In this document: positions 17,394 through 26,549 of the stretch, in pieces
How the letters are laid out: each line of letters begins with the position of its first letter
How positions within the stretch are numbered: the stretch's first letter is position 1
Assembly (NCBI GenBank): GCA_963781785.1
Contig: CAWAHD010000003.1
Span: 186,001-250,000, forward strand
Reading direction: 5' to 3'
DNA length: 64,000 bases
Source of the DNA: CAWAHD01 sp963781785
GTDB lineage: Bacteria > Planctomycetota > Planctomycetia > Isosphaerales > Isosphaeraceae
Made by a program: the position numbers and the translations under genes
Notes under the pieces: model-generated
Database searches by the model: none
What the model was told of the DNA's origin: nothing
What the model saw: the letters and a program-made list of their open reading frames with translations, nothing else

Positions 17394-17473
17394 GGGAGGC
17401 TCTCTCATCGGCAGGAGAGTATAACTCTCCTTGCGGGACTCGGTCCCATCACGTGTATCGAGGAGAGCCTCCC
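17394..17473 (+). ncRNA. Structured leader of type A element (putative three-way junction)
   Basis: An 11-bp perfect outer stem (GGGAGGCTCTC 17394-17404 with 17463-17473) encloses two hairpins. One is GGAGAGT-ATA-ACTCTCC (17414-17430, extendable by GCA/TGC). The other is GGGAC-TCG-GTCCC (17435-17447). The outer stem ends at the base before the ATG at 17474, and its 3' arm contains the ribosome-binding-like GGAGAG. It could be an RNA controlling translation, a guide-type RNA, or a DNA structure recognised by the enzyme; no transcription evidence exists. Confidence 0.55.
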
Positions 17474-19079
17474 ATGACCAGTTTAGCCGAGCGGTTTGCC
17501 GAGGACATCACCCTGGAGTATTCCCTCATCGACCGCATGCGCGTCCGCGGCCACATCATGAAACTGCAAAATGTGGGAATGCTCGGTGCCTTCTTTCAGC
17601 GCTTCCGCGGTGTCGACTGGATCGAGCCCCGCGACCTCCAAGAGCTCACCACTGAGTTCGTGCAGTCCGTCGAGGCGTTGGCCCAAACGAACGGCATCCC
17701 GCTGCTCGCGGCCAAGCCCGGTGAGGGGCACGTTGATCAAGCTGCTCGGTTCCTGGACCGCGTGGCTGACCGCGATGAAGCCATTTACTGCATCATCAAA
17801 GTTCAGGAGGAAGTTTCATCGTTCGTTTCCTACGTCCCCAAGCACGGAGAGGACAGAACACGCAAGATCGCCCGTGGCCGCCGCCGCGTCAATCACTACT
17901 ACTTCTTCATCAAGGATCGCCAGTTCGGCGTCGGCAATTCCATCCGCATCAGCAGCTGACGCGCCCTTTGGTGTCACCGTCTGCCTCAATGGCCACCATT
18001 TCGTGGCCCAGCAACTGCGCAATCGCCAGGTCGGTTTCGAGATGCGCGATAACCTGTTCGTGGCCGTGGACAAACCGAACGTCTTCCATCGCGCCTGTGA
18101 GGCGCTCACACCTCAAACCATCGCTGCTTTTTGCAATCGCTGGGTCTATCGTTGTATTCCCTTGCTGACCCCGGCGGCGCGCCGTGAAGGGTTCACCTAC
18201 CAGTGGTATCTGGACCAAGTTGAACGCTGTCATAACTTGATCTTCGCCACGGCCACCCGGCTCAACGCCTTGTTCGGTCGGTTGCTGGACCGGGGCCGAG
18301 TCGTTGGCCAACCGCATGTCATCAGCCGTCTCTTCCAACGCCAAGTGCAGGCCCGCCGCACTGGTGGTCGCGTCTATCGCACCACCCAGGAAGATTATTG
18401 TCTGAAGGCATGGCACAAGAAGACCTACATCAAACAGTACAACAAACAAGGAGCGGGCCTCCGCACGGAGACATGCACGCACGACGTGCGCGAGTTCGGC
18501 ACCGGCAAGGCGCTCGTCAACCTGCCTTATCTGCTGCGCTGTATGGACCACTGCAATCAACGCCTGTTGCGCTGGCAAGACACCATCGACCACACCACGG
18601 TCGCGGCTGATTTTGTGGAGAAGCTCGGACAGCCCACTGTCCCTGCACAGGGACAACGCGTGCCCGGCATTCACCTGCATAATCTCCGTCTGACTTGGGT
18701 GCTGGCGGCAGTGCTTCAGTTTGCCCACATCATCACCGGGTTCCGCAACCGCGAGCTACGCAGCTACGTGCACCGCCGTTTCGGGCTGAGCCCTGACGAC
18801 TATACGGCGGCTCAACTTCGCTACGATTTGCTCAAGTTGCAGGCCAAGGGATTGCTTCGCAAACTGGAGGGAACGACGCGCTACGTGCTGACGCCCCAGG
18901 GGATGACCCAAGGCACAGCGATCATCAAACTCAAAGAGTGCCTCAACGGCACAATAGGGGAACCTCTGGATGAGCCTCCGGAAGTCGGCTCCCCCCAGCC
19001 CCCTCTGCAAAAAGAATTCCGCCAAGTCCGCCGAGCACTCAAAGAGCTACTCCAAACCGCCGGACTCGAGGCCACCTAA
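17474..19079 (+). pseudogene. Type A element protein (putative novel transposase/recombinase), frameshifted
   Basis: The first frame (17474-17959) begins MTSLAERFAEDITLEYSLID and contains LQNVGMLGAFFQRFRGVDWI, IIKVQEEVSSFVSYVPKHG and VNHYYFFIKDRQFGVGNSIR. One extra G near 17957 shifts the rest into another frame, from APFGVTVCLNGHHFVAQQ onward. A central KTYIKQYNKQGAGLRTET block matches KMYDKFGLILRVET of the type B protein. The C-terminus has a winged-helix-like LLKLQAKGLLRKLEGTTRYVLT. Intact length would be ~535 residues. No DDE, HUH or serine-recombinase motif is evident. Catalysis is inferred only from being the sole gene of a repeated element. Confidence 0.65.
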
Positions 19080-19101
19080 AAACCAAAATCTTTTCTTACT
19101 T

Positions 19102-19115
19102 TTTCAGCGGTGAAA
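19102..19115 (+). other. Right-tip hairpin of type A element
   Basis: TTTCA-GCGG-TGAAA, a 5-bp stem with 4-nt loop, lies six bases from the right end CTTTTA. The same hairpin and tip occur in the type A fragment at 23931-23950 in reverse orientation, so it is conserved. Subterminal hairpins are the recognition sites of single-strand transposases in other families. Confidence 0.55.
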
Positions 19116-19121
19116 CTTTTA

Positions 19122-19527
19122 GGTGCGATCGCCCTCTGGGGCGCTCTTGATCCCTGCCTCGTTCTCGTTCAATCAGCGGCTCGTGCTGGCCCTGCTCTTA
19201 TTCACCGGAGTTCTCACCGGAGTGAAGGCATACACGCCGGCGTTCTGGGCGCTGCCCAATCTGCTTCTCACCGAATCGGCGGCTGCAGGAAGCATTGGCC
19301 TGATCAATTCAATCGGCAACCTTGGAGGATTCGTCGGCCCATTTGTGCTCGGTTACGTGGAGACCCAGACCCACTCCTATGTGCCCGGCCTGGCCTATCT
19401 CTGCGTCTCCATGATGATCTCGGCCACGATTATCTTGACCTTAGGTCTCGGAAGCCGCGGTACCAGCTCAGCGAAACAAGATGATGGTGATATGAAAAAT
19501 ACCAAACTTACCCGATGGAGAGCCTGA
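19122..19527 (+). pseudogene. MFS transporter, C-terminal part
   Basis: Resumes the MFS frame as GAIALWGAL and then, after a one-base frameshift near 19149, continues LIPASFSFNQRLVLALLLF, AFWALPNLLLTESAAAGSIG and NLGGFVGPFVLGYVETQTHS. These are the last membrane segments of the same transporter. The frameshift is separate from the insertion, so this gene has at least two disabling changes. It ends with a hydrophilic tail. Confidence 0.8.
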
Positions 19528-19582
19528 TGCGATCATCAAACCGATGTGAACAAAACCGTGGCTCGCTCCTAGCTCGTCAGAC

Positions 19583-20329
19583 TCACTTGTAAACAGCCAC
19601 GCCGGGCAGCGTTTTCTTGAGTTTATCGACAGCCTCGGGGGTTACTTTCGTCCCGATAAGGTAGATAGACTTCAGGCTTTTTAGTTCCTTGAGTGCGTCG
19701 AGACCGACGTCAGTAACCTGGGTGCGGCTCAAGGCCAGAACCTGGAGGTTCTTGAGTCCTTTGAGGTTGGGCAGCCCCTTGTCACCGACTTTTGTGCTGG
19801 TCAAGAACAGCATCTTTAGGTTGGTGAGCCCCTTGAGATTGTCGAGCCCAACGTCTGTAACCTGTGGGCTCATCAGCGTGAGCGCGCTCAGGTCCGTCAA
19901 CTCCTTTAGTGGGGCAACAGCCGCATCATTGACTTGACCATTGTCGATGTCGACAACCTGAAGGTTGGGTACGTTTTTCAAGAGCTTGAGTGCGTCCTTG
20001 TCGCCTGACCATTTCTTGAGGATATTAACCGTCGCCATTTCCTTGCCGTCCTTTGCCTTATCGACGGTGACAATGGCACCCAGTTTTTCGAGTTCAAGCA
20101 TCGCGACCTTGAGCTTGAGTGCAGCCACCTCCATTTGAAGCCTAGCGATTTGTTCTTTAAGCTTCGCTGGATCGGCGGTGTGTTGTTGGGCTGGTGAGAC
20201 TGGCGCTGGCTTGGCATTGGCTCTCTTCTGATCCTTGGTCTCGGGTTTCTGGTCTTGGCCTTGGGTGGGCACAGTGACAAAAGTAAGCATCACAACTATC
20301 ATCAACAGGGCGAGTGTCGTGCGGGGCAT
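19583..20329 (-). CDS. Secreted leucine-rich-repeat protein
   Basis: 248 residues from ATG 20329 (an ATG 24 bp upstream is also possible). A signal peptide (TTLALLMIVVMLTFVTVPTQG) precedes a charged linker, a short coiled coil (KLKEQIARLQMEVAALKLKV) and about six LRR units of ~24 residues with the pattern LTDLSALTLMSPQVTDVGLDNLKG. Planctomycete LRR proteins of this kind are exported and bind other proteins; no enzymatic domain is visible. It faces the MFS remnant and is not in an evident operon. Confidence 0.8.
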   Translation of the reverse strand: MPRTTLALLMIVVMLTFVTVPTQGQDQKPETKDQKRANAKPAPVSPAQQHTADPAKLKEQIARLQMEVAALKLKVAMLELEKLGAIVTVDKAKDGKEMATVNILKKWSGDKDALKLLKNVPNLQVVDIDNGQVNDAAVAPLKELTDLSALTLMSPQVTDVGLDNLKGLTNLKMLFLTSTKVGDKGLPNLKGLKNLQVLALSRTQVTDVGLDALKELKSLKSIYLIGTKVTPEAVDKLKKTLPGVAVYK

Positions 20330-20697
20330 ACTGCGATCAAGGTTGCGAGTCATGGCGCGTTAGCTCCTGGCACAGTGTCCGCGCAAGGCCGATGGAGGTA
20401 TGAAAGCAGTCGAGGTCAGGGTTCCGTGGAATGCCAAACCGAGTCATGCCACGACCGGATGCGCAGCGCGACTCCATGGTGGATGTTCGTTTTTCTTAAG
20501 AGGCGACCTACCTCACACTAAACCCGCCGCTCCCGATTCGCAACACTTTCTTCCGACGAGAAGTTCGTGAACCTGTCAGCACATTTCCATGCATTGGATG
20601 TCTGGGACCGCGTCAGAGCTGTGCTCGCAGCAGAGGAACAACCCGGGGGGTTCGATGGCCAAGGGGATCATACTCGGCTAGGATAAGGTCGAGGTCA

Positions 20698-23600
20698 TTG
20701 ATAGAGGCATGTCGATGTGAGAGGAAGCGGCCAGAGACTAGGAGACACCCGATCAGACAATTCCCCCGGCGATTTGCTTCTGCAATATTTACCTTTGGAA
20801 GCGGATTCTTGACGTCCCCGCGACGAGTAGTGCGGCCCCATTTGCCTTTGGAGTTGCCGAACTCTGCATACTGTGGCCGCGTCCGTGCGCTCGTCGATCG
20901 TGGCCTAGTCTTGCTCATGGCCGGAGCAGCTTTTGCGCTTGGCTGCCAGGAGCTTGCCGACGCAGATGTCTGGTGGCACGTACGTGCCGGGCAATGGATC
21001 TGCCACAACCAAAAAGTCCCCGTGCTTGACCCGTTCACTTTTGCCTCGTCCGATCGTCCGTGGGTAGACTTGCACTGGTTTTTTCAATTGTGCCTGGCGG
21101 CGGCTTTCACAGTTGGCGGTGTGCGCAGCGTGATCTTGATCACCGCGGGGGCCTGGACAGTTGTTGTGCTAGTCACTTTGACAACTGGTGGTCGGCGCTG
21201 GCCGGTCTGGATTGCAACAGCCTGCTGGCTTCCGTCGCTCGTGGTGATGAGCGCACGGTTCACCCCTCGCCCTGAAGTCGTTTCGCTCTTGGGGGTAGCG
21301 CTTTATCTCGCGGTTCTTCTGCGCACTGAGGACACTCCGAAGCTCGCCTGGACTCTGCCGCTCATTCAGGTGGTCTGGGTGAACACACATGGGCTCTTCA
21401 TGCTAGGGCCGGTCATCCTGCTAATCTACCTAGCCGACCGAATGGTTAGCCAGATGCAGCGACTAGCAACTCCCAAGTTGGCGAACCATTGCAGGACAAA
21501 TCACTGGTGGGGGCATGTCGGTAGCGCCACGGTGACGGTTGGCCTCGCCTGTCTAGTAAATCCTTATGGCTTCCGAGGCACCCTACTCCCCTTGGAGCTG
21601 CTCCCGAAGATCACAGCCTGGGGCGGACAATACAAATCTTACATTATTGAGTTTGGTGATCTGGCAGAATTGGTGCGGAGACAGGGTCTGGCTGCCGCCA
21701 GTGGCCTCTATCTTCGGGCTGAATGCTTTTTGCTGTGGGTCGTGCCTCTCAGCTTCATTGTACCGGCGGTTTGGCGAATTGGCCGGGCTCGGGTATCTAG
21801 CCTCGCGTGGACTACGAGTTGTATCAGCGCCTTCGGCTTAGCTGTGAGCTTGGTCCTTGTATCTGTGCTGGGTTTCCCCGGTTCAGGGACTCCAATTTGG
21901 TTAGTCCGGCTTGGGCGGCTGGCTCCGCTCGGATTGACCGCACTCGGTGCGCTGAGCGCGACCGTTGTCGTGAAATCATCCCGTTTGACTGCACTGTTGA
22001 CGCTGATGGGGGGAACGAGCGTGGCCACATGGATCCTCTGGCTGCGAGAGCACCTTTGGGGGTTCGAGCCCGGACCGAGGGCATGGTTCGGCGGTGATAA
22101 CTCCCTTGTCCTGGGATGGAGCACCGCACTGATTGGAGGTGCAACGGTTTTACTCTTGGTGCGCGCAAGCGGACGATTCTTCGCGCTGTTTCTAGCAGCC
22201 ACATTCGATTATCTCGCACTCCAGGCGATCCGCAACATCAATCTCTTTGGGCTCGTGGCCGGTTTTGTCACAGCCTGGAATCTCGGGGAGTGGACCGCAG
22301 AACTCACCGCTCAACCCCGCGTGCAAGAGCGCCGGCTCATACAACCTGGAGTGCAAAGCTTAATGCCGCAGGTGGTCATGATCGGCCTCGTTGGCTTCTT
22401 GATCTATACGATCGTCTCGGGGTGGTTCTTTCGCGGCACTGGTGATGGGCGGCGGCTCGGGCTGCACGAACGGCCGCTCGCATATGCTCACGAGGCTGCC
22501 CGCTTTGCCGGGAAGCCCGGTCTCCCTGACCGGGCGCTGGCATTCGACCTCAGCCAGGCCAGCGTTTACCTGTTCCACAACGGGCCAGAGCGGAAGCTTT
22601 TCATGGATGGCCGCCTTGAAATCCCCACCCAGGAAATATTCCAGACCTACGTCCGACTCGAGAACATCCTCAATGAAGGCCGACAGGGTTGGGCCGAGGT
22701 GGTGCGTCGAATGGGCTACCCGTTGGTTCTGCTCAACCACGAAAAGGAGTTTGGCGCTGAGGCCACACTCCTGAGTGATCCGCGGTGGCGGTGTGTTTAT
22801 TACGACGCAGTTGCCTCGGTTTTCTTAGCCCGCCACCGAGGCTTGGAAACGTCATTCCCGAACGTTGATTTCGTAAAGCGCCACTTCGACGATCCGCTCT
22901 GGCAAGCCGTTCCACCGGTTCCGTGGGGGCTCTCGGAGGCAAAGGGATTACTCGATCTGGGGGCGGCGGTTCAGTATCGAGACGGGTTGACCGGACGGTT
23001 TCCCCTATCGCTCAGGCTACTGGCATGCGATCGCTTTCGACAGGCTATTGCCTTGGATCCGACCATCGCAGAGCACTGGACTTCGCTGGGCATCGTCTTC
23101 TGGAACATGGCTCCCAACCCGATGGACTCACAGACTGGACCAAGTGCTCCCTGGGACATCGCAACAGGACTCTTGCCGGCACAGGCCACTTTCTGCTTCC
23201 GCCGCGCACTCAAGCTAGATTCTCGGGACAGTGCGACCCAGATGGCGCTTTATCGTGCCTTTGAAGTTCGGGGAATGACGGACGCACAGCAACGAATTAG
23301 CGCGCTGATTGGTCGTGCACGGGCGGCTATGTCCCCTGATGGCGACGATGGACTAACCGCTGGCTCCAATCAAAGCCGTGCGGAGCTCGAACGTAACGCC
23401 AAACTCATACCCCAGTGGAACCAAGTCGAACGCGATGGCCTGACTCGTACCATTGATAACTTACTTGAGCAGGGCCATCCCGAAGTGGCCATCTATCTGC
23501 TTGCTGAGGCTCAAGGTCGTGGAATTGCTGCCGATTGGCCGACTAGTGACCGAGTGGCGACGACGCTCTTGCATCTAGGCTGCCCGGCAGACGCGAGACA

Positions 23601-23901
23601 GATCTGGGAACATGCGATGGCTCCTCCCTCTTCTGCACAACGACAGGCACGAATCGCCACTGCTCTACTGGCCGGACTGGACTTCTCGGCTGCCGAACGA
23701 AACTACCGCGCGGCGCTCGATCTCGATCCTACACTCGGAGATTCCTGGTTCGGGCTGGCTTGGCTCCACACCGAGCGCGGCAATTCTGCACAGGCCTTGA
23801 CTGCCTGCCGCCACGGACTGCGACAAGCCCTCACGCCAGCGCAGAGAGCGTTGTTACAGGGCCTTCAGACCTTGATCGAACCAATTCAGTCTAACCCATG
23901 A
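20698..23901 (+). CDS. Large multi-pass membrane protein with C-terminal TPR repeats
   Basis: Up to 1067 residues. The start is uncertain: the open frame begins with TTG 20698 and has no early ATG, and the hydrophobic part begins near 20900. It has the segment ADADVWWHVRAGQWI and FTFASSDRPWVDLHWFFQL, common to planctomycete membrane proteins resembling GT-C (dolichol-mannosyltransferase-like) enzymes, then roughly ten membrane segments to ~residue 590. A soluble domain follows with RALAFDLSQASVYLFHNGPERKLFMDGR. The last ~250 residues have TPR-like helices (FRQAIALDPTIAEHWTSLG, YRAALDLDPTLGDSWFGLAW). Likely surface-glycan related; function unproven. Confidence 0.72.
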   Translation: MIEACRCERKRPETRRHPIRQFPRRFASAIFTFGSGFLTSPRRVVRPHLPLELPNSAYCGRVRALVDRGLVLLMAGAAFALGCQELADADVWWHVRAGQWICHNQKVPVLDPFTFASSDRPWVDLHWFFQLCLAAAFTVGGVRSVILITAGAWTVVVLVTLTTGGRRWPVWIATACWLPSLVVMSARFTPRPEVVSLLGVALYLAVLLRTEDTPKLAWTLPLIQVVWVNTHGLFMLGPVILLIYLADRMVSQMQRLATPKLANHCRTNHWWGHVGSATVTVGLACLVNPYGFRGTLLPLELLPKITAWGGQYKSYIIEFGDLAELVRRQGLAAASGLYLRAECFLLWVVPLSFIVPAVWRIGRARVSSLAWTTSCISAFGLAVSLVLVSVLGFPGSGTPIWLVRLGRLAPLGLTALGALSATVVVKSSRLTALLTLMGGTSVATWILWLREHLWGFEPGPRAWFGGDNSLVLGWSTALIGGATVLLLVRASGRFFALFLAATFDYLALQAIRNINLFGLVAGFVTAWNLGEWTAELTAQPRVQERRLIQPGVQSLMPQVVMIGLVGFLIYTIVSGWFFRGTGDGRRLGLHERPLAYAHEAARFAGKPGLPDRALAFDLSQASVYLFHNGPERKLFMDGRLEIPTQEIFQTYVRLENILNEGRQGWAEVVRRMGYPLVLLNHEKEFGAEATLLSDPRWRCVYYDAVASVFLARHRGLETSFPNVDFVKRHFDDPLWQAVPPVPWGLSEAKGLLDLGAAVQYRDGLTGRFPLSLRLLACDRFRQAIALDPTIAEHWTSLGIVFWNMAPNPMDSQTGPSAPWDIATGLLPAQATFCFRRALKLDSRDSATQMALYRAFEVRGMTDAQQRISALIGRARAAMSPDGDDGLTAGSNQSRAELERNAKLIPQWNQVERDGLTRTIDNLLEQGHPEVAIYLLAEAQGRGIAADWPTSDRVATTLLHLGCPADARQIWEHAMAPPSSAQRQARIATALLAGLDFSAAERNYRAALDLDPTLGDSWFGLAWLHTERGNSAQALTACRHGLRQALTPAQRALLQGLQTLIEPIQSNP

Positions 23902-23930
23902 CGAGATGAGTCGAAGGTACAAACTGCTGC

Positions 23931-24355
23931 TAAAAGTTTCACCGCTGAAAAAGTAAGAAGAGATTTTGGTTTTTAGGCGGCCTCAAGTCCGGCGATTTCG
24001 AGTACCTCCTTCAGTCCTCGGCGGACTTGGCGGAAATCTTTTTGCAGAGGGGGTTGGGGGAAGCCGACATCCGGCGTCTCATCCAGAGGTTCCTCGACTG
24101 TGCCGTTGAGGCATTCTTTGAGCTTGATAATCGCGTGCCCCGGACTATTCGCTTGAGCGTCGGTACGTAGCGCGTGGTCCCCTCGAGTTTGCGAACCCAT
24201 CCCTTGGCCTGCAACTTGAGCAGATCGTAGCGGAGTTGAGCCGCCGTATAGTCGTCAGCGCTCAGCCCAAAACGGCGGTACACGTAGCTGCGTGGCTCGT
24301 GGTTGCGGAACCTGGTGATCAAGTGCGCAACTGGAGCGCTGCCGCCAACGCCCAA
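23931..24355 (-). pseudogene. 3' fragment of a second type A element
   Basis: The reverse strand encodes FRNHEPRSYVYRRFGLSADDYTAAQLRYDLLKLQAKG, KLEGTTRYV and, in another frame, AIIKLKECLNGTVEEPLDE. These match the C-terminus of the type A protein at 17474-19079 closely. The end (TTTCA-hairpin, CTTTTA tip) is preserved at 23931. The 5' side is fused abruptly near 24355 to an unrelated ORF fragment. Frameshifts show it is dead. Confidence 0.8.
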
Positions 24356-24638
24356 GTCGGACGACGATGGCGGCCAGGTAGACCTTTCGGCCCAGGAAGC
24401 GCACCGAGTGGGGCGTCGCTCTCTTCCTGCAACCGTCGCGATCGCAACAGAAGCTCAGTCGGAGGCGCTGGGGCTCAGGAAGCTGGGAGGGAGTCCCTCG
24501 CGGCTTGCGCTGGTAGTTGGCACTGTGGAGGCGGCCACCACACGGACAGCCTTGCTTGCGGGTTTCCTCCGCGAGATCTTCGTCGACTGTCAGCAGGAAG
24601 GACCAGAAGCTGGCGGACCGGGGCAAATCGTGATACAT
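24356..24638 (-). pseudogene. Truncated zinc-ribbon-like ORF of an unidentified mobile element
   Basis: The reverse frame from ATG 24638 reads MYHDLPRSASFWSFLL, then GCPCGGRLHSANYQRKPRG, LSFCCDRDGCRKRATPHSVRFLGRKVYLA. Two Cys pairs suggest a zinc ribbon. I recall similar short ORFs in repeated elements but cannot name the family. It is truncated by the type A fragment. An 8-bp inverted repeat (24645-24652 and 24669-24676) lies just upstream of its start. Confidence 0.5.
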
Positions 24639-24784
24639 GGTCGAGTACTCCGGTGTCGTGACAAACTACGGAGTACACCTCTCGGAGAGCTTGATCCAGT
24701 GATCAGGCTCTTCGGGGGGAATTTTCTTACCAGCCTCAGCGATCTCGCTCAGGAATCGCGGAATTCACCTCAAATACCTTGCCC

Positions 24785-24895
24785 ACGCTCACCTTGCCTG
24801 TCAAATTCGCGTCCATGCGACAGTCTCCGTAAGGTAAGCAGGTTAGGGGGAGATAACCGATTCCTTACGTTGATACAGTATTTCTGCCTCCTCAG
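24785..24895 (-). mobile_element. Left-end remnant of an IS256-type element
   Basis: About 110 bp read on the reverse strand match the left end and first codons of the complete IS256-type element at 30492. Shared blocks are the tip around GTATCAACGTAAGG, the ATAACCGATTCC block, and CTTACGGAGACTGTCGCATGGACGCG. Only the start ATGGACGCGAATTTGACAGG of the transposase remains. Confidence 0.75.
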
Positions 24896-25007
24896 CAGAA
24901 TCTGTGGGTGCGTTCCGGCTCAGGTAGCTGACCAAGATTGTGCAATAGATTCTTTCCCCTGAACTTCTACGCAAGATGCGGAGAAGTTTTTGATCAGTAA
25001 CTCTCGG

Positions 25008-26549
25008 CTACGCAGCGATTTTTGGCCAAGCGCTTTGGTAGAGCTGGACCGCGAGACCCAGCAACCGGCGGCCGCGTTCGGTAACGCGCCAACGCCGAGT
25101 GCGCGGTATCTTCGCGATCAGGTGGCGTACGTGGAGCCTTTTGAGCAATCGCCCCACCGCGGCGCTGGCACGGCGTTGCTGGCGCAGTTGCCGCGGGCTG
25201 CCGAACAGCGGTTCCCGAATGTCGCCGTTGCGAAAGCCACGCGCAATGTGGTTGCCCTCCAGCACCGCGAGAAACAGCCGCAGGTCTTCGGACCGAGCCG
25301 GATTGAAACCGGCATAGCTACGGGTGTCGACTACTTTGGGTTCGGTGAGTTGCCGTAGCTCTTGGTAGGCCGGTGCCGGGTCGTTAACCACCGCCAAGGC
25401 ATCCAGGTAGCGGCGGTTACAGGCCAACGCCTGTTCTCGATAGTGGACCAAGGAGGCCACGCTCTTGTTCATGGGAAAATAGCCAGCCGATGACTTGCCG
25501 TCGTGGTGCTGTCGCGTGCGATAGACCCAGAATTCCTTGGGGGCGTTGATAACCGTTTCCACTCGCAGGATCAGGCCGAACTTGTCGTACATCTTCAGCC
25601 AGTTGGTCTTCATGCGGTGCTTGATGCGGGCTCCGAACCAGCGGTCCTCTTCGTAGTGGGTGTGCACTTCACCATCGAAGCGGCGATCCCACTTGCGGCC
25701 GAGGAAGCCGAGAATGTCTTTGGGGGAAAATGTGCACACCGCATAATCCAGGAGCGCACGGTACAAACCGGCCAAGGCCGCGCGACTTGTAAACAGCAAG
25801 TCGGTGGCGAACTCGGCTTGATCAACGACCCAATGTATGGAGTAGCCCCGAAGCAGTTCGTGAAGCAACGGATTGACCTGCCGTGCCCAACGATTGAGGG
25901 TTTTGGCCCAGTTGAGCTGAGCAAAGCGGTTGGCCAGGCGCTGGACCTGGACCGGATCGTCGAGTTGTGTAAACGCGTTGTGCTGCTGAACGAAGCCCAG
26001 TCTTTTCTGCACCATTTGCTGGGCCAGCCATTCGTGGCCGTTGACATAGACCTGGACAGTGAACGGCAACCAGGTCTGCAGGCGGACGTGGATCAGGCCG
26101 AACTGCGGATCGAGGAAGTAGTAATAGAGGACTCGCTGCTGCCGGGGCCGGCTGACGAACTGAGGCCGGTCGCGGCCGGGCACGAGGGCGAAGGAAGGGC
26201 AGGTTTCTTGGGTGCAAAGGATGCCGACGAGTCCCTCGAGGATGCCTTGGTCGCGGACGAGGTTGAGAGCCCATTGGTCTTTGCGGAAGTCGCCGGTGCG
26301 ATACACGTAGGTGCGACCAGCCTTCCGCGCCCAGGCCTGGGCATGTTGAACCAAACGCTCAGAGTACTGGGGCGCCATGCATTTGATGAAGTCGGTGCGG
26401 CGAACCTTGAGAACGAAATCGACAAAACGTTCGAGTTCGTGGGGAGAAGCCAAGGCCAGATGGCCTTTGAAGATGACCCGGTCGAAGCAATGGAGGGTGC
26501 AGACGATGAGGCTGGCAAACTTGACCAGAAAGGGCCATACTGTGTTCAT
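25008..26549 (-). CDS. Type B element protein (putative novel transposase/recombinase), copy 1
   Basis: 513 residues from ATG 26549, which directly follows a leader stem; an upstream in-frame ATG at 26630 would run through the leader. Features in order: CFDRVIFKGHL (21-31), RVLYYYFLDPQFGLIHVRL (139-157), LPFTVQVYVNGHEWLAQQ (161-178), KHRMKTNWLKMYDKFG and LILRVET (310-332), and a C-terminal winged-helix-like LLKRLHVRHLIAKIP-RRWRVTERG. The YYF-D-QFG, PF-V-V-NGH and K-Y-K-G-LR-ET positions recur in the type A protein. No DDE triad, HUH pair or serine-recombinase motif is apparent. The Y-x-K and LRxE pattern faintly recalls phage gene II-like replication proteins, a weak hint. One residue (Asn/Asp ~207) differs from copy 2. 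Confidence 0.65.
   Translation of the reverse strand: MNTVWPFLVKFASLIVCTLHCFDRVIFKGHLALASPHELERFVDFVLKVRRTDFIKCMAPQYSERLVQHAQAWARKAGRTYVYRTGDFRKDQWALNLVRDQGILEGLVGILCTQETCPSFALVPGRDRPQFVSRPRQQRVLYYYFLDPQFGLIHVRLQTWLPFTVQVYVNGHEWLAQQMVQKRLGFVQQHNAFTQLDDPVQVQRLANRFAQLNWAKTLNRWARQVNPLLHELLRGYSIHWVVDQAEFATDLLFTSRAALAGLYRALLDYAVCTFSPKDILGFLGRKWDRRFDGEVHTHYEEDRWFGARIKHRMKTNWLKMYDKFGLILRVETVINAPKEFWVYRTRQHHDGKSSAGYFPMNKSVASLVHYREQALACNRRYLDALAVVNDPAPAYQELRQLTEPKVVDTRSYAGFNPARSEDLRLFLAVLEGNHIARGFRNGDIREPLFGSPRQLRQQRRASAAVGRLLKRLHVRHLIAKIPRTRRWRVTERGRRLLGLAVQLYQSAWPKIAA

Larger units (their letters stand above)
17362..19121 (+). mobile_element. Type A element: unclassified mobile element without terminal inverted repeats
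   Basis: It sits precisely inside the MFS gene: the host reads CCGATTTACCTA before it and GGTGCGATCGCC after it. The ends are not inverted repeats, and at most a TA dinucleotide is shared. The left part is an ~80-nt structured leader, and the right tip carries a hairpin (19102-19115) six bases from the end. A second right end, at 23931, has the same tip and hairpin, which supports the boundary. It encodes one ~535-residue protein. This layout recalls single-strand (IS200/IS605-like) or IS110-like elements, but the protein fits neither by eye. Confidence 0.7.

Noticed and set aside
17362..19121. Type A as a member of the HUH (IS200/IS605) families
   Set aside because: No HUH pair followed by catalytic Tyr in the expected spacing, and the protein is more than three times longer than TnpA of IS200. 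Left as unclassified.
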